8,456 nt of DNA from an uncultured Planctomycetaceae bacterium (GCA_945957305.1 CAMFLN010000094.1:1-8456), one strand, 5' to 3'. Shown: positions 1-6,366, numbered from the stretch's first letter. Translations and numbers: made by a program. Notes: generated from the letters alone by a model not told the origin.

Positions 1-1
1 C

Positions 2-526
2 GAGAGCGTAACTTTTGGCGCAGCGGTGGTGCCGATGCTGTTGATCGATCGCTTTAAGCATTTGGGCATGTCGCCTGATGCCATGGTGCTCACCGGCGGA
101 CTGATTTATCTCTCCATCCGCTGGGGCGTGGCTTGGGTGCTGCGTCACTACAGCGTGCATCGCGGCATGTTTCACAGTTTGCCGACCGCCATCATTTTCA
201 GCGAGTTGGCATTCCTACTTTGCTCCTCTGGCGGGCTGCCGGTGCGCATTTTTGAAGCCGGCGCGGTGATGATCGGATTTCTCTCGCACCTCATCCTGGA
301 CGAAATCTGGAGCCTCGAATGGAAAGGATTGATGCCGGGGCTGAAATACACATTCGGCACGGCCTTTAAATTCTGGGGACCGTGCCTGTGGTCCAATCTG
401 CTTACTTACACGCTGATGATTGCCACCACCGTGATCGTGCTGAACGATCCGATCTGGATGAACGAACCGAGCACGCGAGAGGCCCATGAAATCGCATCGT
501 CGATCATGCAAAGATTTCAGCGCTGA
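2..526 (+). CDS. Membrane-bound DUF457/YdjM-like metal-dependent hydrolase, 3' part
   Basis: The reading frame is already open at the left edge (codons from base 2, no start or stop before the GTG at 26), so this is the C-terminal portion of a longer gene that begins outside the window. About 174 codons are visible. Two motifs resemble the DUF457 (YdjM-like) membrane hydrolase family: a His-rich H-Y-S-V-H-R-G-x-F-H-S-L-P stretch following a hydrophobic helix, and a later S-H-L-I-L-D-E helix. These His and Asp residues are the presumed metal ligands; an upstream PDLD-type motif expected in this family would lie outside the window. Roughly four hydrophobic segments suggest an integral inner-membrane protein. 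The C-terminus is hydrophilic. The substrate is unknown for the family. It converges on dtd, with 144 bp between stops. Confident about the reading frame and membrane nature, moderately confident about the family. Confidence 0.8.
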   Translation, partial: ESVTFGAAVVPMLLIDRFKHLGMSPDAMVLTGGLIYLSIRWGVAWVLRHYSVHRGMFHSLPTAIIFSELAFLLCSSGGLPVRIFEAGAVMIGFLSHLILDEIWSLEWKGLMPGLKYTFGTAFKFWGPCLWSNLLTYTLMIATTVIVLNDPIWMNEPSTREAHEIASSIMQRFQR

Positions 527-538
527 AGCATGCGCCGA

Positions 539-558
539 GCAGACGCAGCATCGTCTGC
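539..558. terminator. Perfect 7-bp hairpin after the DUF457 gene
   Basis: GCAGACG (539-545) and CGTCTGC (552-558) are perfect inverted arms around a 6-base loop. The hairpin lies 12 bp after the stop at 526, in the gap between two convergent genes. It lacks a T-run on either side, so it is only a candidate terminator. It could work in either direction. Confidence 0.35.
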
Positions 559-566
559 AATTACCG

Positions 567-578
567 GCTCGCGCGAGC
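567..578. repeat. 12-bp perfect palindrome
   Basis: GCTCGCGCGAGC reads identically on both strands. It sits 8 bp after the 539-558 hairpin in the same convergent intergenic gap. It has no loop, so an intrastrand hairpin would be short. It may be part of a compound terminator, or chance in GC-rich DNA. Confidence 0.4.
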
Positions 579-670
579 AAAGCAGGGCGGCAACGCAAGT
601 TTAATAGCGCTCGCCCCCCTGCTCTTCCCTCCCCTACCGGCCCCTTGCACCGCCGCGACGTCGCAGCAGT

Positions 671-1111
671 TCAACGGCTTTCGACAATTAGCGTCACCGG
701 TCCATCGTTCGTTAGCGTGACGTCCATATGCGTACGAAAACGCCCGGTGGCGACCGTCAGCCCCTGGGCCTTCACGCGTGCCACGAAAGCCTCGTAGAGC
801 CGTTCGGCCACGTCCGGCGGCGCAGCGGCTGTGAAGCTGGGACGGCGTCCCTGGCTGGCATCGCCCAATAAGGTGAACTGGCTGACGACCAACATGGCTC
901 CTCCAACATCCGCCAGAGCACGATTCATCTTGCCAGCGTCGTCGTTGAAAATACGCAAGCCCGCGATCTTGTCAGCCAGCATCAGCGCGTCCCGCTCCTC
1001 GTCCCCCTGGGCCACCCCCAGCAGAACGAGCAACCCCGCGTCGATTCGTCCCACGACTTCTCCGGCGACGACGACTTGTGCCGCTGAAACTCGCTGAATA
1101 CAAGCGCGCAT
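671..1111 (-). CDS. dtd: D-aminoacyl-tRNA deacylase
   Basis: This is a 146-residue cytoplasmic enzyme that hydrolyses the ester bond between D-amino acids (and glycine mischarged on tRNA-Ala) and tRNA, a chirality-proofreading step in translation. The start MRACIQRV and the length match the DTD family (about 145 residues). The two hallmark motifs are present: S-Q-F-T-L at residues 77-81, with the conserved Thr at 80, and N-D-G-P-V-T at 135-140, carrying the Gly-cisPro pair that excludes L-aminoacyl substrates. The frame stays open upstream to 1303, but the ATG at 1111 is preferred because homology begins there and a GGAGAG ribosome-binding site lies 9 bp before it. The region upstream of 1111 in this frame shows no family resemblance. 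The gene is divergent from the ZIP transporter and appears monocistronic. Confidence 0.96.
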   Translation of the reverse strand: MRACIQRVSAAQVVVAGEVVGRIDAGLLVLLGVAQGDEERDALMLADKIAGLRIFNDDAGKMNRALADVGGAMLVVSQFTLLGDASQGRRPSFTAAAPPDVAERLYEAFVARVKAQGLTVATGRFRTHMDVTLTNDGPVTLIVESR

Positions 1112-1120
1112 GGGCCGATG

Positions 1121-1126
1121 CTCTCC
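1121..1126 (-). promoter_or_regulatory. Ribosome-binding site of dtd
   Basis: The minus strand reads GGAGAG here, 9 bp upstream of the ATG at 1111. It decides the start of dtd against the longer open frame reaching 1303. Confidence 0.65.
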
Positions 1127-1304
1127 GGGCAACCGTAAACAGCTTTTGCCGTCGCGTTTTTGTGGATAGGACTGATTGACCAGGCTCGTCACAGTACGCC
1201 ACATCATGCAGCAGGACAATCCCTGCCCGCTTTGTCGCGGCTTGCCCAAGTTAGACGCCGCTGCCATACTCGCCTTTTGCGCTTCGTCCCCATGGGCCCG
1301 CACT

Positions 1305-1310
1305 GGAGAG
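1305..1310 (+). promoter_or_regulatory. Ribosome-binding site of the ZIP gene
   Basis: GGAGAG lies 4 bp before a GTG codon at 1315. It supports GTG as the start, since there is no in-frame ATG before the first transmembrane helix. Confidence 0.6.
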
Positions 1311-1314
1311 TTCC

Positions 1315-2334
1315 GTGCAGCAGTCTGTTTTGCTCACGATTTACTGCCTGCTTATTGCTTCGGCAGCGCTGGCCGGGGGTTGGCTGCCGATGTTCTGGCG
1401 CCTGACGCATACCGGCATGCAACTCGCCATGAGCTTTATCGGCGGCACCATGCTGGGCGTGGGGCTGCTCCATTTGCTGCCCCATTCGTTTTTCGAACTG
1501 CAGGACATCTACCGCTGCGTGTGGTGGATGCTGGGCGGGTTCATCACGATGTTCTTCATCGAGCGCGTCTTTCACTTCCACCATCATGACGCACCGGAGG
1601 AAGTTGAAGCCAGTGCGCATGGCGAAGCCGGGGCACATGCAGCGTGCGCTCATTCCACTCACGCTCCTGCCGGCGCGGACCATCACCACGCTCACGACCA
1701 TTCTCATAGTCATGCGCACGGCGTCGAGCGTCCCCGCGCCTGGCAAGCGGCTCTCGTGGGCCTGGCTCTCCACAGCGCGGCTGACGGTATGGCCCTGGCC
1801 GCGAGTGTGGCCGCCGAGGCGGATCTCGAAGGACATGGTCAATCGTTGGCAGGGCTTGCCGTATTTCTCGTGATTTGCCTGCACAAGCCGTTCGACTCGC
1901 TCACGCTCAGCACGCTGATGACGGTGAATCACGAACCGAATCGTACGCGGCACATCGTCAACTTCTTGTATGCGCTGGCGGTGCCGACCGGAGTAACGTT
2001 GTTCATGCTGGGAATTGGCCAGGCCCACACGCCTGGGCGGCTCGTACTGGGCGCCGCACTCGGCTTCTCGGCTGGTACGTTCCTGTGCATCGCCACAAGC
2101 GACCTGTTGCCCGAGTTGCAATTTCATGCCCACGATCGCTTGAAGCTGTCGGCATCACTGCTGCTGGGACTGTCCTTGGCCGGGACGATCGTGCTGTTTG
2201 AATCAAGTACGCACAAGCATGGCGCCCATGGGGGCCGTTTCATCGAACATACCGAGCACGCCGACGACGGGCATACCCATGCTGAACACGATCATGAGAG
2301 TCATGCCGAGAGCCATGACCACGATCACAAGTAG
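1315..2334 (+). CDS. ZIP-family metal transporter with His-rich loops
   Basis: This 339-residue inner-membrane protein is probably an importer of divalent metals (Zn, possibly Fe, Mn or others) into the cytoplasm. About eight hydrophobic helices are visible, in the ZIP arrangement: helices near residues 5-27, 35-58 and 68-84, then a long hydrophilic loop (88-136) packed with His and Asp, then five more helices. Helix 2 ends in H-L-L-P-H (53-57). Helix 4 has H153-S-A-A-D157-G, matching the family H-N-x-x-(E/D)-G signature. Helix 5 has H190-K-P-F-D194-S where ZIP proteins usually have H-E-x-P-H-E. A later helix has S-A-G-T-F-L ... D-L-L-P-E-L (253-268). The tail from 300 to 339 is again His/Asp/Glu-rich. 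Translation starts at GTG. The family is clear; the metal is not, because metal-site residues in helix 5 deviate. It is divergent from dtd, and no Zur- or Fur-like box is evident upstream. Confidence 0.9.
   Translation: MQQSVLLTIYCLLIASAALAGGWLPMFWRLTHTGMQLAMSFIGGTMLGVGLLHLLPHSFFELQDIYRCVWWMLGGFITMFFIERVFHFHHHDAPEEVEASAHGEAGAHAACAHSTHAPAGADHHHAHDHSHSHAHGVERPRAWQAALVGLALHSAADGMALAASVAAEADLEGHGQSLAGLAVFLVICLHKPFDSLTLSTLMTVNHEPNRTRHIVNFLYALAVPTGVTLFMLGIGQAHTPGRLVLGAALGFSAGTFLCIATSDLLPELQFHAHDRLKLSASLLLGLSLAGTIVLFESSTHKHGAHGGRFIEHTEHADDGHTHAEHDHESHAESHDHDHK
1576..1722 (+). other. His-rich cytoplasmic loop of the ZIP protein
   Basis: Residues 88-136 of the transporter, between helices 3 and 4, are dominated by His with Asp, Glu and Ala, including alternating H-x-H runs near 123-135. 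Such loops in ZIP proteins bind metal and may buffer it or sense its level. A second His-rich segment forms the C-terminal tail (about 2212-2331). Confidence 0.8.
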
Positions 2335-2347
2335 CAGCGCCCCACCC

Positions 2348-2368
2348 GGCGATACTCGCTGAGTCGCC
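2348..2368. terminator. Hairpin between convergent genes, candidate bidirectional terminator
   Basis: GGCG (2348-2351) pairs with CGCC (2365-2368), and ACTC (2354-2357) pairs with GAGT (2361-2364), around a GCT loop with a 2-base bulge. It lies within the 49-bp gap between the stop of the ZIP gene and the stop of the minus-strand membrane gene. There is only a weak TT after it on the plus strand, so the call rests on position and pairing. Confidence 0.4.
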
Positions 2369-2383
2369 CCTTGCGACAGTCGG

Positions 2384-2947
2384 CTAATCTTCGAGGCCGC
2401 GTTCGCTGCGGATGCGCTTCACTTCGTCCATCACGTCCGTGATCACGGCATGATTCGCCACAATGTTGTTGTATTGCGCGAATGAAGCCCAGGCGATGAA
2501 GCACAAGCCCAGCGCGGCCCCCATGAAATGCACGTTCGTCCAGGTTAAGCCAGGCGGCGGAGTACCGCGAAAAGTCCCGGCCGGGTCCCCTGCCCCGCCC
2601 AGCGCCACGATGCCCACGACGACCAGCATATTGATCACGCACAGGGGAAACGTGCGCCGCTTGATCACATTGCTGCGGGCGATAAAGGTCGGCGGCAACT
2701 GGTAGGTCTCGCAGACTTCCTTGCACCACCGGCTGGTGCCGACGAAGTAAGTCACGACGATGCTGTTGACCAGCACTACGCACAGCGCCGCGGCCACTCC
2801 CGACAGGCGATGGATCGTGGCCCAACGTTGCCCCGCCGCGTCGTGCACGTCACGAATATCGAACTGGCGCAGCGAAAGTCCTAACATGAGCGTGGCCACC
2901 ACGAATACCACGGCAAACGCGGCCAGCACCCGGAAAATCTTATTCAA
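2384..2947 (-). CDS. Unrecognised four-helix membrane protein
   Basis: I cannot assign a function to this 187-residue protein. Hydrophobic segments lie at about 6-25, 48-70, 101-118 and 139-158, with a charged C-terminus (D/E/K/R-rich from 170). Residues that stand out are His35, His46 and His140 close to helix ends, the motif W-A-T-I-H-R-L-S-G entering helix 2, and a T-S-R-W-C-K-E-V-C-E stretch just after it with two Cys. The H-R-L-S-G motif is reminiscent of the H-R-x-(S/T)-G entry of SdhC-type cytochrome b subunits, but the rest does not match, so this is only a resemblance. The start is TTG, chosen because an AGGAG site sits 10 bp upstream and the next Met would cut into helix 1. It lies 122 bp downstream of cbiO on the same strand, with a hairpin between, so co-transcription is uncertain. 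It looks like a planctomycete-conserved hypothetical protein. Confidence 0.8.
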   Translation of the reverse strand: MNKIFRVLAAFAVVFVVATLMLGLSLRQFDIRDVHDAAGQRWATIHRLSGVAAALCVVLVNSIVVTYFVGTSRWCKEVCETYQLPPTFIARSNVIKRRTFPLCVINMLVVVGIVALGGAGDPAGTFRGTPPPGLTWTNVHFMGAALGLCFIAWASFAQYNNIVANHAVITDVMDEVKRIRSERGLED

Positions 2948-2957
2948 CGCTCGCTAT

Positions 2958-2962
2958 CTCCT
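2958..2962 (-). promoter_or_regulatory. Ribosome-binding site deciding a TTG start
   Basis: The minus strand reads AGGAG, 10 bp before the TTG at 2947. No ATG or GTG is suitably placed, so this site supports the TTG start of the four-helix protein. Confidence 0.55.
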
Positions 2963-2986
2963 GCAAAATCGTTCCTTGGCTCGTCC

Positions 2987-3008
2987 ATTCTAGCCTGCCA
3001 GGCAGAAT
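2987..3008 (-). terminator. Hairpin between cbiO and the four-helix gene
   Basis: ATTCT (2987-2991) pairs with AGAAT (3004-3008), and GCCT (2993-2996) pairs with AGGC (3000-3003), around a 3-base loop with a single bulged A. This gives 9 bp of stem. It lies about 60 bp past the cbiO stop and 40 bp before the next start. No T-run follows on the minus strand. It may be a terminator or attenuator for the ECF genes, or an operator for the downstream gene. Confidence 0.4.
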
Positions 3009-3069
3009 CGCCTACCCGCCCTGGCGCTGGTTGGCGTTGGGCAAGCAACAACAATATCGGCTGTGATAC

Positions 3070-3831
3070 CTAGCGCCCGCGCAGGCTGGGAGGCAATTCA
3101 AGCCCATGCGCCTCTAACAGCGCCTCGTCGCGAAGAATCTCGTTCGTGGGACCGTCGACGCAGATTCTACCTTCGTCCAAGACGATCACGCGGGGACAGA
3201 TGTCCAGAATCATTTCCAGATCATGGCTGGCGACGAGTTTGGCACACGACAGGTCAGTTAATAGTCGCATGAATTGGCGGCGTGCCCGCGGGTCAAGATT
3301 CGCCGTCGGCTCGTCCAAAGCCAGGAGCTGCGGTCGACAGGCGATTACCCCCGCCAGGCAGGCGCGTTTGCGTTCGCCGACGCTCAAGTGATGGGGCACA
3401 CGCTCCGCCGCATCACTGAGCCCGACGACCGCCAGTGACTCTTGGACGCGCTGCCGGATCTCGGCGGCGTCGAGCCCCAGGTTCACCGGGCCAAACGCCA
3501 CGTCCTCGCGCACGCTGGTGCCAAAGAGCTGGTCGTCCGGGTCTTGAAACAACAACCCCACGGCTCGTCGCACGAGCGGCAAATGCTCATGCGTCACGTC
3601 CATGCCCGCAATTCGCACCGACGCCGTATGCGAATTGTGCCCGCGATGGCCATGGCGTCCATGATCGGGCAACAGGCCGTTGAGGTGCCACAGCAAAGTT
3701 GACTTGCCGGCGCCGTTCGGACCGACCAGGGCCACGCATTCCCCTTCGTCGATGTTAAAGCTGACGTGCGCAAGCGCGACCACGCCGTCGGGATAGCGAT
3801 AACTGAGATCCTTGACTTCGACCAGCGGCAT
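3070..3831 (-). CDS. cbiO: Energy-coupling factor (ECF) transporter ATPase, CbiO/EcfA type
   Basis: This 253-residue cytoplasmic ABC ATPase would power an ECF-type importer together with the CbiQ-like protein encoded just upstream. All nucleotide-binding motifs are present in order: Walker A G-P-N-G-A-G-K-S-T at 37-45, Q-loop in L-L-F-Q-D-P-D-D-Q-L-F (Gln96), the signature L-S-V-G-E-R at 149-154, Walker B L-L-A-L-D-E-P at 169-175, and the H-loop His203. The Q-loop sequence and the following T-S-V-x-E-D-V-A-F-G-P are typical of the CbiO/EcfA group. A short insertion after Walker A (56-68) contains five His in 13 residues, unusual for the family and suggestive of metal handling. The gene starts 9 bp after the cbiQ stop, so the two are almost certainly co-transcribed. 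The metal assignment (Co or Ni) is by family name only, because no CbiM is present to fix it. Confidence 0.93.
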   Translation of the reverse strand: MPLVEVKDLSYRYPDGVVALAHVSFNIDEGECVALVGPNGAGKSTLLWHLNGLLPDHGRHGHRGHNSHTASVRIAGMDVTHEHLPLVRRAVGLLFQDPDDQLFGTSVREDVAFGPVNLGLDAAEIRQRVQESLAVVGLSDAAERVPHHLSVGERKRACLAGVIACRPQLLALDEPTANLDPRARRQFMRLLTDLSCAKLVASHDLEMILDICPRVIVLDEGRICVDGPTNEILRDEALLEAHGLELPPSLRGR

Positions 3832-3840
3832 CAGTTCGGC

Positions 3841-4563
3841 TTACTGCCACTCCTCGAACGTGCGGATCTCGCCATCGAAGCCGCGCGCCAACATCGCGGC
3901 ATGGACCCGTTCGGCCCGTTCACTGCAACGCACGAAAAGCATTGCTACCGCGCGCACGCCATTGCTTACAGTAACCGGCGACAACCGCCGCGGACAATCA
4001 AAGGTGCGTGCATACTGCGCGCGCCGCATCCGCTCCAACTCTTCGACCAGCACGAACAAGTAGCGATGCATCGCCGCCAGGATCGCGACCAGCAATTGTG
4101 GTGCACCGCATTGCCGTAAGGCGCGCAGCAGCCTCGCAAACGGCGTTGTATAGACCAGCACCAGGACTACCGTGAAGGAAATCATTCCCTTGGTGAGCAC
4201 GCCGGCCATTTTTTCCCACCCGTGCGCGCCATGCGACAGCGGGATCGTCAAAGCGACCAGCGACAACGGGACGGCAAAGGCAAACAACCGCGAAGCAAAA
4301 TAGGCCCCCCCCATGCCCGCGCGCCACACGGCCGCAAGCGCCAGCGCCGCGATTGCCACGTGCCACCAGCTCAGTGGCAAGCGTGCCGCCACGGGATGCC
4401 ACCCCGGCTGCACGATGCTTGTCGCCACTAACAGCGCGAAGGCGACCAGCAGCTTCGCGCGTGGGTTTGCGCTGTGCAGCAGGCTCGTCGTCCCACTCCC
4501 TTGATCAAGGCTCGTTCGTTCCAGACGGTCCGGCAACATAAGCAAAGCGAATCTAAGAAGCAC
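3841..4563 (-). CDS. cbiQ: ECF transporter transmembrane component, CbiQ/EcfT type
   Basis: This integral membrane subunit couples ATP hydrolysis by CbiO to the substrate-binding S component. It has the family N-terminal N-P-R-A-K-L-L motif (33-39), about four to five hydrophobic helices (37-52, 66-80, 88-108, 124-140, 154-172), and two Ala-Arg-x coupling-helix motifs on the cytoplasmic side: A-R-T at 185-187 and A-R-G at 226-228, the latter within M-L-A-R-G-F-D-G. These Arg residues normally contact the ATPases. The longest frame starts at a GTG (4563), giving 240 residues; an ATG at 4539 would give 232 and fits the usual short N-terminus before the N-P-R-A-K motif, so that start is equally plausible. 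Neither has a strong ribosome-binding site. It is followed by cbiO after 9 bp and preceded by an unassigned membrane protein gene. Confidence 0.9.
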   Translation of the reverse strand: MLLRFALLMLPDRLERTSLDQGSGTTSLLHSANPRAKLLVAFALLVATSIVQPGWHPVAARLPLSWWHVAIAALALAAVWRAGMGGAYFASRLFAFAVPLSLVALTIPLSHGAHGWEKMAGVLTKGMISFTVVLVLVYTTPFARLLRALRQCGAPQLLVAILAAMHRYLFVLVEELERMRRAQYARTFDCPRRLSPVTVSNGVRAVAMLFVRCSERAERVHAAMLARGFDGEIRTFEEWQ

Positions 4564-4662
4564 AAAAACGGGCTCGGGGCATCACTACCCTAAGCTGCTA
4601 GCTCGCGGACGAGAAGAGGTACGACAGGGACTGTGCGGGTTCGCCCCGGTCGCTGCGGCATT

Positions 4663-5163
4663 TCAACCTGCGCGGGCCAACATCAAAATGACACCAAGCG
4701 ACATTGTCGCGAGCACTCCCCCGGCTCCCCAGCCGGCCGCAGCGGGCCAACGTTCTTCGCGTATCGCGCTCACTGCGGACACCCAGCAACCGAGCCAACA
4801 GGCTCCGACCCCGGCCACGATCAATGCCATGACGAACCGCTCGCGGAGTGGCGCCGTGGTCCGCGCAAACTCGGTGTAGCTCAAGCGAATGGCAATCCCC
4901 TCGACCAGCACTGCCCCGGCGATCAACCAGGGGATGATGCGCCAGCCGCGCAAGATTACCAGAGTCAGTGGCAGGGCTATCGGCACCACAAGGAATGCGC
5001 CGACCAGCATGCTTTGTGCCTGCCACGGTTCAAAATTCCATTCACTGATACGCGTCGTCAAGGCGGCGGCGATTCCCACGACGAGCCACAAGCCCATGAT
5101 CCCAAGTAGCTTCGCGCTGCGCGATCGTGATGGCGTAGGGGGTGGCATGTGTTCGACGTTCAT
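4663..5163 (-). CDS. Unrecognised five-helix membrane protein upstream of the ECF genes
   Basis: I do not recognise this 166-residue protein. It has a short Pro/Ser/Arg-rich hydrophilic N-terminus (1-17), then about five hydrophobic segments: 19-36, 50-71, 75-93, 110-134 and 143-163. The loop at 94-109 is charged (E, R), and no His- or Cys-rich motif is visible apart from two Cys in helix 4 (122 and 126). The start is the ATG at 5163, without a clear ribosome-binding site. It is the first gene of a minus-strand run leading to cbiQ and cbiO, 99 to 123 bp before cbiQ depending on its start. Its size and helix count are near those of ECF substrate-binding (S) components (usually about six helices, 170-200 residues), and no other S component is visible, so it is a candidate. 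It has no CbiM-like N-terminus, nor any other S-family motif I can see. It could equally be an unrelated membrane protein. Confidence 0.75.
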   Translation of the reverse strand: MNVEHMPPPTPSRSRSAKLLGIMGLWLVVGIAAALTTRISEWNFEPWQAQSMLVGAFLVVPIALPLTLVILRGWRIIPWLIAGAVLVEGIAIRLSYTEFARTTAPLRERFVMALIVAGVGACWLGCWVSAVSAIREERWPAAAGWGAGGVLATMSLGVILMLARAG

Positions 5164-5184
5164 TCAATCTATGTTAACGCACGC

Positions 5185-5198
5185 CGAAGTTTGCTTCG
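5185..5198. promoter_or_regulatory. Inverted repeat in the divergent pdxA/membrane-protein spacer
   Basis: CGAAG (5185-5189) and CTTCG (5194-5198) flank TTTG. The repeat lies near the centre-left of the 111-bp region between the divergent starts at 5163 and 5275, where both promoters must lie. It could be a short operator or chance. I see no convincing -35/-10 pair. Confidence 0.25.
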
Positions 5199-5274
5199 CG
5201 GTGCCTACCTGAAGCCATACCCCCGCACTCTCGGTCGACTTTCTGATGCCACCCCTCGCGAGTAGAATCTGCTG

Positions 5275-6330
5275 ATGGCTGCCAAGAATTCGCCCCCGAA
5301 ACCACTTGTTGCCTTGACGATCGGCGATCCCGCCGGGATTGGCCCCGAGGTCATCGTGGGCGCCTGGTCCAATCCGCAAGTGCACGATTGGTGCCGGCCC
5401 TTCGTCGTGGGCCATCCAGCTATCCTGCGGCTGGCGTGTGCGCTAGTGGCTCCGACGATTTCGGTCGTCGAAATCAGTTCGGCAGCCGAGGCAGCACCGA
5501 CTCGCGGGGCCATCCCCTGCCTCACAGCCTGCCGTGCAGAGGCCGCCGACGTCCCGCCAGGGGTCGTCGATGCGCGCGGCGGGCAGGCTGCCTATGACGC
5601 GCTCATTGCCGCGGCACGGCTCGCGCTGGCCCACGAGATCGATGCCTTGGTGACCGCCCCCCTGAGCAAAGCGGCGCTGTGGCAAGCCGGACACCACTAT
5701 CCTGGTCATACCGAATTGCTGGCGGAACTATGCGGCGTCGACGACTTTGCCATGATGCTCTATCTGGGCCACGATGACACCGTGCAAGGTCCGGCCGGTC
5801 TCGGTGTGGTGCACGTCACGCTGCATATCTCACTGCGCGGCGCGCTCGCCGCGCTCGATACGCCTTCGGTGCTGGCCAAAATCCACCTGGCCCACGACTC
5901 GATGCGGCCTCTGACCAAGTCCACGCCGCGGATCGGCGTCTGCGCCCTGAATCCCCACGGCGGCGAAGCGGGCTTATTCGGCGACGAGGAAACGACGATC
6001 ATCGCGCCGGCGGTCACGGCGGCGCAACAGGCGGGCCTCGACGTACAGGGCCCCTTCCCTGCCGATACCTTGATGACCCGGGCACGTGACGGAGAGTTCG
6101 ACGCCGTGGTCGCCATGTATCACGACCAAGGGCACATTGCACTTAAGCTGCTGGGGATGCATCACGCGGTCAACGTCACGCTAGGATTGCCCATCGTGCG
6201 AACGAGCGTCGCTCATGGCACGGCTTTCGACGTCGCCTGGCAAGGACGCGCGCGTTCGACGAGCATGGTCGAAGCGATCCGCGTCGCCTGCCAGCTAGTT
6301 GCCAGCCGCCCAACGCCCGCTGAGCAGTAA
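5275..6330 (+). CDS. pdxA: 4-hydroxythreonine-4-phosphate dehydrogenase
   Basis: PdxA oxidises 4-phosphohydroxy-L-threonine with NAD(P), and the product decarboxylates to the aminoacetone phosphate that PdxJ condenses with deoxyxylulose 5-phosphate to make pyridoxine phosphate (DXP-dependent vitamin B6 route). The protein is 351 residues, slightly longer than the E. coli enzyme (329). Motifs in order: G-D-P-A-G-I-G-P-E (17-25); G-H-T-E (144-147), whose His/Thr contact substrate phosphate; His184 in T-L-H-I-S-L; N-P-H-G-G-E (226-231) with His228; M-Y-H-D-Q-G (281-286) with His283; then Lys291, Asn300 and Arg309. His184, His228 and His283 correspond to the three divalent-metal ligands of the E. 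coli enzyme, and the Lys/Asn/Arg to its substrate contacts, so the active site looks intact. The start is the ATG at 5275; the ribosome-binding site is weak. The phosphatase gene follows after 36 bp, probably in one operon. A PdxA2-like role on a related acid sugar phosphate cannot be excluded. Confidence 0.95.
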   Translation: MAAKNSPPKPLVALTIGDPAGIGPEVIVGAWSNPQVHDWCRPFVVGHPAILRLACALVAPTISVVEISSAAEAAPTRGAIPCLTACRAEAADVPPGVVDARGGQAAYDALIAAARLALAHEIDALVTAPLSKAALWQAGHHYPGHTELLAELCGVDDFAMMLYLGHDDTVQGPAGLGVVHVTLHISLRGALAALDTPSVLAKIHLAHDSMRPLTKSTPRIGVCALNPHGGEAGLFGDEETTIIAPAVTAAQQAGLDVQGPFPADTLMTRARDGEFDAVVAMYHDQGHIALKLLGMHHAVNVTLGLPIVRTSVAHGTAFDVAWQGRARSTSMVEAIRVACQLVASRPTPAEQ

Positions 6331-6366
6331 CCGGCCTTTGATTCTGTTCGAGTTAAGAATCCGATT

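Noticed and set aside
655..664. GCGACGTCGC palindrome just past the dtd stop
   Set aside because: At 10 bp with no loop and no T-run it is expected by chance in GC-rich DNA and cannot form a useful hairpin.
1176..1207. Possible -35 TTGACC with a -10-like CATCAT before the ZIP gene
   Set aside because: The -10 element matches poorly and the spacing is uncertain; not enough to call a promoter.
1112..1303. N-terminal extension of dtd to 1303
   Set aside because: Family homology starts at the ATG at 1111, which has a GGAGAG site 9 bp upstream; the extra 64 residues look like translated non-coding sequence.
1176..1314. Short frame upstream of the ZIP gene with a C-P-L-C motif
   Set aside because: The frame runs on into the ZIP gene in another phase and has no domain; the two-Cys motif is too short to support a gene.
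1204..2133. A 309-residue open frame on the minus strand opposite the ZIP gene
   Set aside because: It is rich in Arg, Gln and His with no recognisable domain, lies wholly over a clear transporter gene and the GC-rich codon pattern explains its openness. It is a shadow frame.
4634..4660. tRNA-like GGGTTCGCCCC stretch before cbiQ
   Set aside because: It does not match a T-arm consensus and no acceptor or anticodon stems can be drawn around it.
5164..5274. Cobalamin or nickel-cobalt riboswitch ahead of the ECF block
   Set aside because: The spacer is only 111 bp, shared with pdxA, and shows none of the conserved box sequences of those riboswitches.
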